The notes beneath the pieces were generated by a model, which was not told where the DNA came from, did not search any database, and was given only the letters and a program-made list of their open reading frames with translations. A stretch of DNA of 64,000 nucleotides, from positions 13,308 to 77,307 of the forward strand of contig DXMY01000052.1 of NCBI GenBank assembly GCA_019413925.1, written 5' to 3'. Position numbers and translations under genes: made by a program. Position 1 is the stretch's first letter. Each line of letters opens with the position of its first letter. Source of the DNA: Collinsella sp. (lineage in GTDB: Bacteria > Actinomycetota > Coriobacteriia > Coriobacteriales > Coriobacteriaceae). Positions 36,459-45,195 of this stretch are shown piece after piece.

Positions 36459-36558
36459 CTGCTGATAATTTTGTTCCACGTTGCTGCTCTTGGCATGTTC
36501 GGTCCCCTTTGGGGTACCATGAAAACCGTCTGTATTTCGATTCCTTTGGGAGGCTTGT

Positions 36559-37146
36559 ATGAGTCCCATTCAAATCGCCTTGCTGTTGCTCGCCGTTGCC
36601 GGCGTGTGGGCTATCGTTGAGCTCGCGCTTACCCTGCGCAAGACCCGCACCGTTGTCGACTCGCTCGATAAGACCGTGAACGACCTCAACAACACCATCG
36701 CCGAGGCTCAGCCTGTGGTGGCAAAGCTCGATGGCGCTGTCGATGAGCTTACGCCGGCGCTTGCCCAGATGGAGCCGCTGCTTAAGTCGAGCAAGACCGC
36801 GGTCGATGCCCTGACGTCCAACCTTGTTGAGGTTGAGGCCGTCGTTCGCGACATTTCCGAGGTCACGGGCAGTGTGGCCGAGGCCAGCAGCGCCGTGTCG
36901 AGCGTGACTGATTCTGCCGCCGGTGCTGTGCAGAAGCTCTTCAATAAGGTGAAGGCTCCTGCAGCCGACGCCGATCGCAAGCTCGCCGCTGCCGCTGCGG
37001 AGGCCGAGCAGCCTACCGAGCGCGTCCTAATTGGCGAGGACGAGGCCGCCGCGGGCGACGATGATGGTCAGAAGTCTGTATCCAAGCCGGCTCAGTATTA
37101 CACCTATACGCCCGCCGAGACCTCTGAGGAGTCCTGCGATGAGTAG
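36559..37146 (+). CDS. DUF948-like membrane-anchored coiled-coil protein
   Basis: 195 aa. One N-terminal membrane helix (PIQIALLLLAVAGVWAIVEL) is followed by helical segments with a heptad-like VDSL...VNDL...IAEAQ pattern, resembling DUF948. The C-terminus is Ala/Glu/Asp-rich with no predicted fold. GGGAGG precedes ATG. Its stop overlaps the next gene by 8 nt. Position immediately before the anti-sigma/sigma pair suggests a role in that module, perhaps as membrane sensor, but this is inference. Confidence 0.82.
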   Translation: MSPIQIALLLLAVAGVWAIVELALTLRKTRTVVDSLDKTVNDLNNTIAEAQPVVAKLDGAVDELTPALAQMEPLLKSSKTAVDALTSNLVEVEAVVRDISEVTGSVAEASSAVSSVTDSAAGAVQKLFNKVKAPAADADRKLAAAAAEAEQPTERVLIGEDEAAAGDDDGQKSVSKPAQYYTYTPAETSEESCDE

Positions 37147-37516
37147 CGAAGCAACCTGCCCTATCACGCTGACCGTTGCCGGTGACCCGCGTCTCGCTCG
37201 CCTTGTGCGCATGACGGCAGCCAACGTTGGTGCCCTGTGCTCTATGTCTGTCGATCGCATTGAGGACATCCGCATGGCTGCCGAGGAGGCTTTCATCTTT
37301 GGTTGCACCGCGGTCGACTGCGATGACATCACCATCAAATTCGATGTCGATGAGACCCACGTTGGCATGACTATTACCTTTGGCGACCAGGCTACGGTCG
37401 ATGAAGACGACCAGGCTGCGGTGTATGCCGAGCTCATCCTCGCGAGCGTGTGCGACTCCTACGAAAAGACTGCGGCGCCCCTGACGCTTTCCCTCGACCT
37501 CAAGGCGGATATTTAA
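37139..37516 (+). CDS. RsbW/SpoIIAB-like anti-sigma factor with degenerate ATP site
   Basis: 125 aa. Fold and position match RsbW-type anti-sigma factors. The helix EDIRMAAEEAFIFGCTA aligns with the RsbW N-box, where the metal-binding Asn should fall; Phe is found instead. The later Gly-rich G1 and G2 boxes (DEGxGF, GLGL) are absent. It is therefore unlikely to bind ATP or phosphorylate an RsbV partner, though it could still bind the sigma factor encoded 1 base downstream. No rsbV is visible. GAGGAG precedes ATG 37139. Confidence 0.75.
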   Translation: MSSEATCPITLTVAGDPRLARLVRMTAANVGALCSMSVDRIEDIRMAAEEAFIFGCTAVDCDDITIKFDVDETHVGMTITFGDQATVDEDDQAAVYAELILASVCDSYEKTAAPLTLSLDLKADI

Positions 37517-37517
37517 T

Positions 37518-38309
37518 ATGACCGAACGTTCCCGGAGCGGCAAGACCGCTTGGGACAAGGAGAAAACCCGCGAGCTGTTTCGTCGCTACAAGGAGACCGG
37601 TGATCCGGACGCCCGCGAGCAGCTCGTCATGTCCCATATGAACCTGGTAAGGTTTCTTGCCAACAAATTTAAGAATCGCGGCGAGCCGCTCGACGACCTC
37701 ATGCAGGTCGGCTATCTCGGTTTGCTCAAGGCTATCGACCGTTTTGATCCCGAGCGCGGACTCGAGTTCACGACGTTTGCGACACCCACTATCCTGGGCG
37801 AGATCAAACGCCATTTCCGCGACAAGGGCTGGAGCGTGCGCGTACCGCGTCGTCTGCAGGAGCTCTCGGCCAAGGTCAACCAGGCTACTGACAAACTTAC
37901 CAACGAGCTGCAGCGTTCGCCCAAGGTTGAGGAGATCGCTGAGTATCTAGATGTGACTGTCGATGAGGTCCTCGAGGCTATGGAATCGTCTTCGGCCTAT
38001 ACCTCGGTGCCCATCGAGGCTCCTGGTGCGTCCGATTCCGACGATGCGCCGTCGATTCTCGACCGTTACGCCGACGATGACAACGAGCTCGACTTTACCG
38101 ATGACCGCCTGGTGATCGAGGAAGCCATCCGCGATTTCTCGCCGCGCGAGCGCGAGGTGATCGAGCTGCGCTTTGTGAAGGGCATGACCCAGATCGAGAT
38201 CGCCAAGAAGCTGGGTATTTCTCAGGTGCAGGTTTCGCGTCTGCTGCGCCGCACGCTTAAGAAGATTCAGGACAAGATCGACCCCGACGGAGTGATGATT
38301 CGTTCATGA
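37518..38309 (+). CDS. SigB/SigF-type alternative sigma factor
   Basis: 263 aa. Region 2 (LVMSHMNLVRFLANKFKNRG, DDLMQVGYLGLLKAIDRFDP, GLEFTTFATPTILGEIKRHF) and region 4 (MTQIEIAKKLGISQVQVSRL) are intact, and a region 3 is present, so it belongs to the SigB/SigF/SigG group of stress and sporulation sigmas. It directly follows the RsbW-like gene, its likely partner. ATG 37518 is 1 base past that gene's stop. The target genes are unknown. The stop overlaps the next start (ATGA). Confidence 0.92.
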   Translation: MTERSRSGKTAWDKEKTRELFRRYKETGDPDAREQLVMSHMNLVRFLANKFKNRGEPLDDLMQVGYLGLLKAIDRFDPERGLEFTTFATPTILGEIKRHFRDKGWSVRVPRRLQELSAKVNQATDKLTNELQRSPKVEEIAEYLDVTVDEVLEAMESSSAYTSVPIEAPGASDSDDAPSILDRYADDDNELDFTDDRLVIEEAIRDFSPREREVIELRFVKGMTQIEIAKKLGISQVQVSRLLRRTLKKIQDKIDPDGVMIRS

Positions 38310-39718
38310 GTGAGCACCCCCAACAAACCGATCGCGTGCTGCGCGACACCCGCATTCTGACGCTGCGCATTTGGGCTGTTGTCGGCTGCATTGTTATTGC
38401 TGCTGTCATCTTTAACCTTATGGGCATCCTGGCACCGGTTATTGAGTTTCTTGCCGTCGGCTCCATCATTGCTTTTGTGATGTCCCCGATCATCAACTGG
38501 CTCGAGCACCATGGCGTGAATCGCGGCATCGGTTCGCTTATCGCGCTTATTGTTGTTGTTGCCGTGCTCGTCGGTGTCGTTTGCATCTTGTCGCCGATTC
38601 TCTTTGGTCAGATCATGGAAGTCCTGAGCCGTCTGCCCGAGCAGCTTCGTGTTGCGGGTGGCGATCTCAACGAGATGATTTCGCATGCCAAGACGCTCAA
38701 CAACACGCCGCTCAAGGAGTATTTGGACGATAATCTTTCGTCGCTTGTTACTGTGGCATCAAAGTACGTGTCTCAGATCGCTGCCGAGCTTGGCCGCGGT
38801 GTGTTCCCGCTCATCACCAATACGGCCTCGCAGTTGTTCGTGATCTTCCTTGGTCTGGTGCTTGCGTACTGGATGGCCTGCGACTACCCTCGCATGCACC
38901 ACGAGATTTGCACCATCATCGGTCAGGAGAAGGAGACCTCGTACCGCTTTATGGTCGCCATCCTTTCTCGCTCTGTCGGCGGCTACATGCGCGGTATGGT
39001 CGTGACGTCCATCTGCGGTGGTTTCCTCGCCTTTATCGGTTTTATGATCATCGGCCATCCGTATGTGGCGCTCATGGCTATCTTTACCGGCATCATGCAT
39101 TTGGTTCCAGTCGTCGGTCCTTGGGTGAGCGCAGCAATCGCCACAGTGCTCGGTTTCATGTTCAGCCCCATGTTGGCGTTATGGACGCTCGTCGTGACGA
39201 TGGTCGCGCAAAACGTCACCGATAACGTGATTTCGCCTAAGGTTATGCAGGGCTCGGTGCAGGTGCATCCCATCATGAGCCTCACGGCGCTCGTTATTGG
39301 CTCGGCACTCATGGGCCCCATCGGCATGATTATTGCCATCCCGCTTTGTGCGGCCCTCAAAGGTATCTTCGTGTTCTACTTCGAGAATGAGACCGGCCGC
39401 CAGCTTGTGGCCTATGACGGCGCCGTGTTTAAGGGCACACCGTACCGCGATGCCGATGGCAACCCGGTCGCCGCCTACGACGCGCTCGGCGACGACACCT
39501 TCATTTACGAGTCCGAGCTCATCGGCAACGAGACTGCGCCCGAGGCCCAAGCGATGCCTAAGCCCGAGTTCGATAATCCTTGGATCAAGCTCTCGGGCTT
39601 GCAACCCGATGCCACGGGCTTCTTCAAGAATCCCTTCGCCAAGGACGATGACTCCAACTCGGACGACGATACCAAAACCGGCATCGACGGCTCCATGGAC
39701 GATTCGGATTCTAAATAG
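38306..39718 (+). CDS. AI-2E family transporter
   Basis: 470 aa with about eight membrane segments. The C-terminal GSVQVHPIMSLTALVIGSAL and PIGMIIAIPLCAALKGIFV sequences are typical of the AI-2E/UPF0118 family. Members move varied substrates, so transport of AI-2 should not be assumed. A cytosolic C-terminal acidic tail (DDSNSDDDTKT) is unusual. It overlaps the sigma factor by 4 nt, suggesting regulated coexpression. Confidence 0.88.
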   Translation: MSEHPQQTDRVLRDTRILTLRIWAVVGCIVIAAVIFNLMGILAPVIEFLAVGSIIAFVMSPIINWLEHHGVNRGIGSLIALIVVVAVLVGVVCILSPILFGQIMEVLSRLPEQLRVAGGDLNEMISHAKTLNNTPLKEYLDDNLSSLVTVASKYVSQIAAELGRGVFPLITNTASQLFVIFLGLVLAYWMACDYPRMHHEICTIIGQEKETSYRFMVAILSRSVGGYMRGMVVTSICGGFLAFIGFMIIGHPYVALMAIFTGIMHLVPVVGPWVSAAIATVLGFMFSPMLALWTLVVTMVAQNVTDNVISPKVMQGSVQVHPIMSLTALVIGSALMGPIGMIIAIPLCAALKGIFVFYFENETGRQLVAYDGAVFKGTPYRDADGNPVAAYDALGDDTFIYESELIGNETAPEAQAMPKPEFDNPWIKLSGLQPDATGFFKNPFAKDDDSNSDDDTKTGIDGSMDDSDSK

Positions 39719-39724
39719 GCCCTA

Positions 39725-39964
39725 TTAACGTTTCTTGAAGTTGTAAATGACAATAAACGCGAGCAAAGCGATTGATAAGGGGCCGGCTACATAGAAAAAG
39801 AGAACGTCAATTACGCGTAGAGTGTAATAAGCCTTATCGCCGGACATTACTGCATACAATACGTAGCCAAATGCTGGTTGGTTTGCGTACCAGCAGGAGA
39901 AGGCCAAGAGCGCTAAAAGTGCTAGTACCAGAAGTGCATTCAGGACAAATCGTTTACTTTTCAT
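39725..39964 (-). CDS. Small two-helix membrane protein of unknown function
   Basis: 79 aa. Two hydrophobic segments (FVLNALLVLALLALLAFSCW and VLFFYVAGPLSIALLAFIVI) joined by a short loop, with a basic start (MKSKR) and end (NFKKR). GGAAGGAG lies 6 nt before ATG on the minus strand, supporting translation. The gene is visibly more AT-rich than its neighbours, hinting at later acquisition. I recognise no family. Confidence 0.7.
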   Translation of the reverse strand: MKSKRFVLNALLVLALLALLAFSCWYANQPAFGYVLYAVMSGDKAYYTLRVIDVLFFYVAGPLSIALLAFIVIYNFKKR

Positions 39965-40055
39965 CGATTGCTCCTTCCGGGTGATTCTTATATGTAATTC
40001 TACAGCAGTCCTTTTTCAAAGGATCGCACAGTACTGAATAACGTGCACTTTCACT

Positions 40056-40087
40056 GGAGGGTCGCTGTTTGGCGGCCCTCTTTTTTG
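40056..40087 (+). terminator. Terminator-like hairpin before alaS
   Basis: GAGGGTCGC / GCGGCCCTC (one wobble) with a short loop and six T. It lies upstream of the alaS promoter, so it probably blocks transcription entering from upstream. Confidence 0.75.
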
Positions 40088-40112
40088 CACTTGCGCGGTG
40101 GGATGGTAATAT
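40085..40112 (+). promoter_or_regulatory. alaS promoter
   Basis: TTGCAC (40085-40090) and TAATAT (40107-40112), 16 bp apart, with TGG before the -10. It starts inside the T tract of the preceding terminator. Confidence 0.65.
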
Positions 40113-40158
40113 CGTTACGTTTGAACTGTTTCGATGTGAAACCGAGGAGATTCCCTCT

Positions 40159-42816
40159 ATGAGTGCTGATTACCCGTCAATGACTACGGCCGAGATTCGC
40201 TCTAAGTTCCTCAACTTCTTTGAGGAGCGCGGTCTTAAGCTCTATCCTTCTTCGTCCCTCGTCCCCGACGACCCTTCGCTGCTGCTTGCCAACGCCGGCA
40301 TGAACCAGTTTAAGGAGTATTACCAGGGCAAGAAGACCATGAAGGAGATCGGCGCGATCTCCTGCCAGAAGTGCGTCCGCACCAACGACATCGACTGCAT
40401 CGGCGAGGACGGCCGTCACCTGTCCTTCTTCGAGATGCTCGGCGACTTCTCCTTTGGTGGCGTCTCCAAGCAGCAGGCCTGCGCTTGGGCCTTTGAGCTC
40501 ATCACCAAGGAGTTCAAGCTGCCGCTCGACCGTCTGTACTTCACCGTCTTTACCGAGGACGACGAGACCCATGACGTGTGGCGCTCCCTGGGCGTTGCCG
40601 AGGATCACATCTCGCGTCTGGGCGAGGACGACAACTTCTGGGCTGCTGGCCCCACCGGCCCCTGCGGTCCGTGCTCCGAGATCTACTTTGACATGGGCGA
40701 GGAGGTCGGTTGCGGCAGCCCCGACTGCAAGCCTGGCTGCGACTGCGATCGCTTCCTTGAGTTCTGGAACCTCGTGTTTACCCAGTACGACCGCCAGGAG
40801 GATGGCTCCATGCCGGAGCTGCCGCACCGCAACCTCGATACGGGCATGGGTCTGGAGCGCATGGCCGCCATCATGCAGCACAAGACCGCTAACTACGACG
40901 GCGATCTGATGCAGCACCTCATCAAGCTGGGCGAGAAGATCAGCGGCAAGACCTATGACGCCGACGATTATTCCGGTGCCAGCCGCTCCCTGCGCATCAT
41001 CGCGGATCACTCTCGTGCCGTTGACTTTATGATCTCGGACGGCATTCTCCCCGGTAACGAGGGTCGCGAGTATGTTCTTCGCCGCCTGCTCCGCCGCGCC
41101 GTGTTCCACGGTCGTCTGCTGGGCATTGAGGGCGCCTTCCTGACCAAGTTCATCGACGAGGTCAACGCTCAGATGGGCGAGGCCTATCCCGAGCTGCTCA
41201 AGAACGTCGCGCTCGTTAAGGGCATCGTCGCCTCCGAGGAGGAGCGTTTCTCCACGACGCTCGACAACGGCCGCGTCTACCTGGATGAGGCCCTGGCCGC
41301 GCTTGCCGAGGGTGCTGTCCTTCCGGGCGACGTCGCCTTTAAGCTGCATGACACCTTTGGTTTCCCCATTGACCTGACCGTCGAGATTGCCGGCGTCGCC
41401 GGTCACGACGTCGACATGGACGGCTTTACCGCCTGCATGGAGGACCAGAAGGCCCGCGCTCGCGCCAACGCCAAGGGCGACGCCTGGGGCAGCTTCAACG
41501 ACGTGTGGGTCGAGCTTTCGGACAAGGTCGCTGCGACCGAGTTCGACGGCTATGACAACGATGTAATCGAGGGTGCCAAGGTTGTCGCCATCGTTCGCAA
41601 CGGCGAGTCCGTCGAGTCCGCTGCCGTGGGCGAGGACGTCGAGGTCGTGCTCGACCGCACCCCGTTCTACGCCGAGATGGGTGGCCAGCAGGGCGATGCC
41701 GGCGAGCTTTTCGCCGAGGGCGTTGCGCTGACCGTTTCCGATACCAAGAACCACAATGGCCTGTATGCTCACGTCGCCCACGTCACCGAGGGTACGCTGA
41801 CCGTCGGTACTACCGTGACCGCCGCGCTCGACGCCGAGCGCCGTGGCTTCCTGCGTCGCAACCACACCGCCACGCACCTGCTCGACGCCGCGCTTAAGCA
41901 GGTCCTGGGCGAGCATGTCTCCCAGGCTGGCTCGCTGGTGACGCCCGAGCACCTGCGCTTTGACTTCACGCACTTTGAGGCCCTATCCTCCGAGCAGCTC
42001 AAGGCTGTCGAGGACCTGGTCAACCAGCAGATCTTCGCCTCCAAGCCGGTCGTGACCCGCGTCATGGGCATCGACGAGGCCAAGGCCGCCGGTGCTGTCG
42101 CCCTGTTTGGCGAGAAGTATGGCGACGTCGTCCGCGTTGTCTCCGTGGGCGCCGAGGACCAGCCGTTCTCCCGCGAGCTCTGCGGTGGCACGCACGCTGC
42201 CAACACTGCTGAGATTGGCCTGTTCAAGATCATTTCCGAGTCCTCTACGGGCTCGAATGTCCGTCGTATCGAGGCCGTGACCTCTAAGGGTGCTCTCGAC
42301 TATATGGCCGACCGCCTGGCGCTCGTCGACGCCGCCGCCGCTGCGCTCAAGTGCCGTGTGGATGAGGTTCCCGCCCGCGTGGAAAACCTGCAGGCTGAGC
42401 TGCGCGAGACGTCCAATAAGCTTAAGAAGGCGCTGACCGGTGGCTCCTCCGATGCTATCTCCAGCGCCATCGAGGGCGCCGTCGAGCTCGACGGCTACAA
42501 GCTCGTCGTCGCTGAGCTCCAGGGCCTTGAGGCCGCTGACCTGCGAAACGTCTGGGATACCGTGCACCAGAAGGTTGCCGGTCCTGTCGCCTGCGTCGTC
42601 GCCAGCGTGACTGAGAAGGGCACCCCGGCCCTGCTCGCCGCCGGCTCTGATGACGCTGTCAAGGCCGGTTTCCACGCCGGCAACGTGATCAAGCAGATCG
42701 CGGGCCTGGTCGACGGTCGCGGTGGCGGCCGTCCCAACATGGCCCAGGCCGGTGGCAAGAACGCTGCCGGCATCGCCGATGCCCTCGCGGCCGCTAAGAC
42801 CGCGCTCGGCGCCTAA
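40159..42816 (+). CDS. alaS: Alanyl-tRNA synthetase
   Basis: 885 aa. Class II catalytic domain (TTAEIRSKFLNFFEERGLK; NAGMNQFKEYYQG), editing domain with HTATHLLDAA near residue 570 and CGGTHAANTAE near residue 675, and a C-terminal oligomerisation region. It charges tRNA-Ala and edits Ser and Gly mischarging. ATG 40159 is chosen with GAGGAG upstream; the frame is open upstream through the terminator and promoter, which is not coding. Confidence 0.97.
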   Translation: MSADYPSMTTAEIRSKFLNFFEERGLKLYPSSSLVPDDPSLLLANAGMNQFKEYYQGKKTMKEIGAISCQKCVRTNDIDCIGEDGRHLSFFEMLGDFSFGGVSKQQACAWAFELITKEFKLPLDRLYFTVFTEDDETHDVWRSLGVAEDHISRLGEDDNFWAAGPTGPCGPCSEIYFDMGEEVGCGSPDCKPGCDCDRFLEFWNLVFTQYDRQEDGSMPELPHRNLDTGMGLERMAAIMQHKTANYDGDLMQHLIKLGEKISGKTYDADDYSGASRSLRIIADHSRAVDFMISDGILPGNEGREYVLRRLLRRAVFHGRLLGIEGAFLTKFIDEVNAQMGEAYPELLKNVALVKGIVASEEERFSTTLDNGRVYLDEALAALAEGAVLPGDVAFKLHDTFGFPIDLTVEIAGVAGHDVDMDGFTACMEDQKARARANAKGDAWGSFNDVWVELSDKVAATEFDGYDNDVIEGAKVVAIVRNGESVESAAVGEDVEVVLDRTPFYAEMGGQQGDAGELFAEGVALTVSDTKNHNGLYAHVAHVTEGTLTVGTTVTAALDAERRGFLRRNHTATHLLDAALKQVLGEHVSQAGSLVTPEHLRFDFTHFEALSSEQLKAVEDLVNQQIFASKPVVTRVMGIDEAKAAGAVALFGEKYGDVVRVVSVGAEDQPFSRELCGGTHAANTAEIGLFKIISESSTGSNVRRIEAVTSKGALDYMADRLALVDAAAAALKCRVDEVPARVENLQAELRETSNKLKKALTGGSSDAISSAIEGAVELDGYKLVVAELQGLEAADLRNVWDTVHQKVAGPVACVVASVTEKGTPALLAAGSDDAVKAGFHAGNVIKQIAGLVDGRGGGRPNMAQAGGKNAAGIADALAAAKTALGA

Positions 42817-42833
42817 GAATCTAGGTAATCGCT

Positions 42834-43262
42834 GTGGTCGCGCTTGCGCTGGACATAGGGGAGACCAGGATCGGCATCGCCGTCTCGAGCCGTGATGGCA
42901 AGATGGCGATGCCTGTCAAGGTGCTCCCGGCTGCAGAGGTCACCGGTATGGCCAAGACGTTCCGCTACCTGGTCGAGGACTATGAGCCCGATATCCTGGT
43001 AAGTGGGCGTCCCCTGACCATGGCCGGTGAGCCCGGTCCCCAGGCCGAGCGTGTTGCCGCTGTTGCGCAAAAGATTGCCGACGAGCTCGATCTTCCGTTG
43101 GAGTTTGAGGACGAGCGCCTGTCCTCGCAAGAGGCCAAGCGTATCCTGCGCGAGCAGGGCCTCAACGAAAAACAGATGAGGGGCAAGATCGACATGATTG
43201 CCGCCAGCCTGTTTTTGCAGACGTGGCTTGATCGTAAAAACGAGGAGGTTTCGCATGCCTAG
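42834..43262 (+). CDS. ruvX: Putative pre-16S rRNA nuclease / Holliday-junction resolvase-like YqgF (RuvX)
   Basis: 142 aa. RNase H-fold with ALDIGETRIGIAVSSRDG start and SGRPLTMAGEPGPQAERV, EFEDERLSSQEAKRIL family motifs. YqgF acts in 16S rRNA 5' end maturation in E. coli. It begins with GTG, 17 bases after alaS, and overlaps mltG by 8 nt. alaS-ruvX-mltG is a common order. Confidence 0.92.
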   Translation: MVALALDIGETRIGIAVSSRDGKMAMPVKVLPAAEVTGMAKTFRYLVEDYEPDILVSGRPLTMAGEPGPQAERVAAVAQKIADELDLPLEFEDERLSSQEAKRILREQGLNEKQMRGKIDMIAASLFLQTWLDRKNEEVSHA

Positions 43263-44688
43263 CGCTCCCGATTCGCGCCAGCCGAATCGTACACGTCAGC
43301 CGGCGTCGCGCCCTGCCCAGCCTGGCCAGCGTCCGGCACAGCCGACCCAGCGCGCAGCTCAGTCTGCCGCGCGCCCGGTGCAGTCCTCCTCTCGTTCGGC
43401 CCAACCTGTTCAACGGACGGGTCAGCAGCCTTCTGCTCGTTCGGTTCAGTATCCGGCTTCTCACGCGGCTCAGCAGCCCACTGCTCGTTCGGCTCAGCCT
43501 GCAGGCGGTGCTCGCTTTAAGCAACAGGCACCTACCCAGCGAACGCAGGTCCCCCAATCGCATTCGCATCACGCTCGCGGTTCGCATGGCGTTGCTCCGG
43601 CGACTCGCTCGAGCTACAACACGCATGCTCGTCGCGGTGCTCAAAAGAAGAGTTCTCCGGTTCCTATGATCATCGGCGTTGTGGTGGCCGTAATCGCGCT
43701 TGCTACTATCGCTTTCTTTGTCGTACCTGCCGTTAAGGGCTTCTTTGCCGGTGAGGATGCGAAAGTCGCTGCTGGCCAGCAAGTTACGGTGACCATTCCC
43801 GACGGTGCTTCGGGCGATACGATCGCCTCGATTCTCTCCGAGAACCATATCGTCGAAAATCCCAAGGATTACTACGCGGCGGTGAAAAAGCTTAACGCCG
43901 ATATGTCGCTTAAGCCTGGCACCTACTCGTTCACCACACTCATGGATGCGACCAAGGTTGTTCAGCAGCTCATGGAAGGCCCCAACGCGGGCTCCAATGC
44001 GCTGACTATCCCTGAGGGTCTGACAGTCGATCAAGTCGCCGATCGCGTGGCCCAGGCCTACGACAGCATCTCTAAGGAAGACTTCCTCAACCAGGCCAAG
44101 GCCTCCAACTACGTGGACGACTATAGCTTCCTTAAGGGCGCCGCCAACGATTCGCTCGAGGGTTTCTTGTTCCCCAAGACCTATTCGTTGGGTGATTCGC
44201 CGACGGCCTATGACGTGATTCGCGCCATGCTCGATCAGTTTAAGACCGAGTACAAGTCGCTTGACTTTGCGAGCTGCGAAGCCAAGATCAAGGAGCGCTA
44301 CGGTGTGGAGATGTCCGACTACGACATCGTCAACTTGGCCTCTATCGTTGAGCGCGAGGGCCTCAACGCCGATCAACGTGCACACGTGGCCTCGGTCTTC
44401 TACAACCGCCTTGCCGGCAAGCTCGACGGTCTGCGCTATCTCAACAGCGATGCGACCATGATGTATGTCACCGGTGGCGAGGTTACCGCCGACGACCTGC
44501 AGAGCGATAGCCCGTATAACACCTATAAGCACGAGGGCCTGCCACCCACGCCCATCTGCTCTCCGTCGCTCGAGGCACTCAAGGCCACGCTTGAGCCAAC
44601 CGACTCCGATGACCTGTATTTCTACATTACGCAGGACGAGGAGTACTTCTCGCAAACCTACGAAGAGCATCAACTGTCTTGGAATTAG
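43255..44688 (+). CDS. mltG: Endolytic murein transglycosylase MltG
   Basis: 477 aa. The first 130 residues are a low-complexity cytosolic region rich in Gln, Pro, Arg, Ala and Ser (QPGQRPAQPTQRAAQS type). A membrane helix follows (about 137-160), then the YceG/MltG domain with the catalytic Glu in LASIVEREG near residue 365 and YNTYKHEGLPPTPICSPS. It cuts nascent glycan strands to terminate elongation. GAGGAGG precedes ATG 43255, which overlaps ruvX. Confidence 0.94.
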   Translation: MPSAPDSRQPNRTRQPASRPAQPGQRPAQPTQRAAQSAARPVQSSSRSAQPVQRTGQQPSARSVQYPASHAAQQPTARSAQPAGGARFKQQAPTQRTQVPQSHSHHARGSHGVAPATRSSYNTHARRGAQKKSSPVPMIIGVVVAVIALATIAFFVVPAVKGFFAGEDAKVAAGQQVTVTIPDGASGDTIASILSENHIVENPKDYYAAVKKLNADMSLKPGTYSFTTLMDATKVVQQLMEGPNAGSNALTIPEGLTVDQVADRVAQAYDSISKEDFLNQAKASNYVDDYSFLKGAANDSLEGFLFPKTYSLGDSPTAYDVIRAMLDQFKTEYKSLDFASCEAKIKERYGVEMSDYDIVNLASIVEREGLNADQRAHVASVFYNRLAGKLDGLRYLNSDATMMYVTGGEVTADDLQSDSPYNTYKHEGLPPTPICSPSLEALKATLEPTDSDDLYFYITQDEEYFSQTYEEHQLSWN

Positions 44689-44689
44689 C

Positions 44690-45187
44690 ATGAGGATTTT
44701 TAGCCCCAAACGATACGTTGCCTCGGTCGATCGCATCGACCTTGATACCCTGTGGGCCGACGGCAAACGCGCCATTCTGCTCGATCGCGATAACACTCTG
44801 GTTCCGCGCGACACCGAGCAGGTTCCCGCCGCGGTTTCCGCTTGGCTCGATACCGCCCGCGCCAAAGGCTTTAAGCTGTGCATGGTGTCCAACAACTGGC
44901 ATCGCGATCAGGTCATGAGCTCTGCACGCGAGCTGGGACTCGAGGCCATCAGCCACGCCATGAAGCCCGCCCCGTTTGCCTTGAAGGCGGGTCTTAAGCG
45001 CCTTGGCGCCACGGCAGACGAGGCGGTGCTGATCGGCGATCAGCTGTACACGGACGTGTGGAGCGGTAACTTTGCCGGCGTTGACACTATTCTGGTCAAG
45101 CCGCAGGCAACCCAGGACCTGTGGTACACGCAGATCTTCCGTATCTTTGAGCGCCGGGCCCTGCGCGACCTTCCCTGCGAGGAATAG
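44690..45187 (+). CDS. YqeG-family HAD phosphatase
   Basis: 165 aa. The HAD nucleophile motif is LLDRDNTLVPRD (near residue 31). MVSNNWHRDQV and IGDQLYTDVWSGNFAG are the second and third motifs, fitting HAD class IIIA YqeG proteins (related to phosphatidylglycerol-phosphate phosphatases in other systems). Substrate unknown. ATG 44690 is 1 base past the mltG stop. Confidence 0.88.
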   Translation: MRIFSPKRYVASVDRIDLDTLWADGKRAILLDRDNTLVPRDTEQVPAAVSAWLDTARAKGFKLCMVSNNWHRDQVMSSARELGLEAISHAMKPAPFALKAGLKRLGATADEAVLIGDQLYTDVWSGNFAGVDTILVKPQATQDLWYTQIFRIFERRALRDLPCEE

Positions 45188-45195
45188 GTTTCGCC

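Noticed and set aside
39965..40158. T-box before alaS
   Set aside because: Too short, no specifier stem or T-box sequence; only a terminator and a promoter are seen.
43255..43650. CRISPR or tandem DNA repeat at the mltG start
   Set aside because: The repetition is amino acid composition (Gln, Pro, Arg, Ala); DNA units vary in length and sequence.
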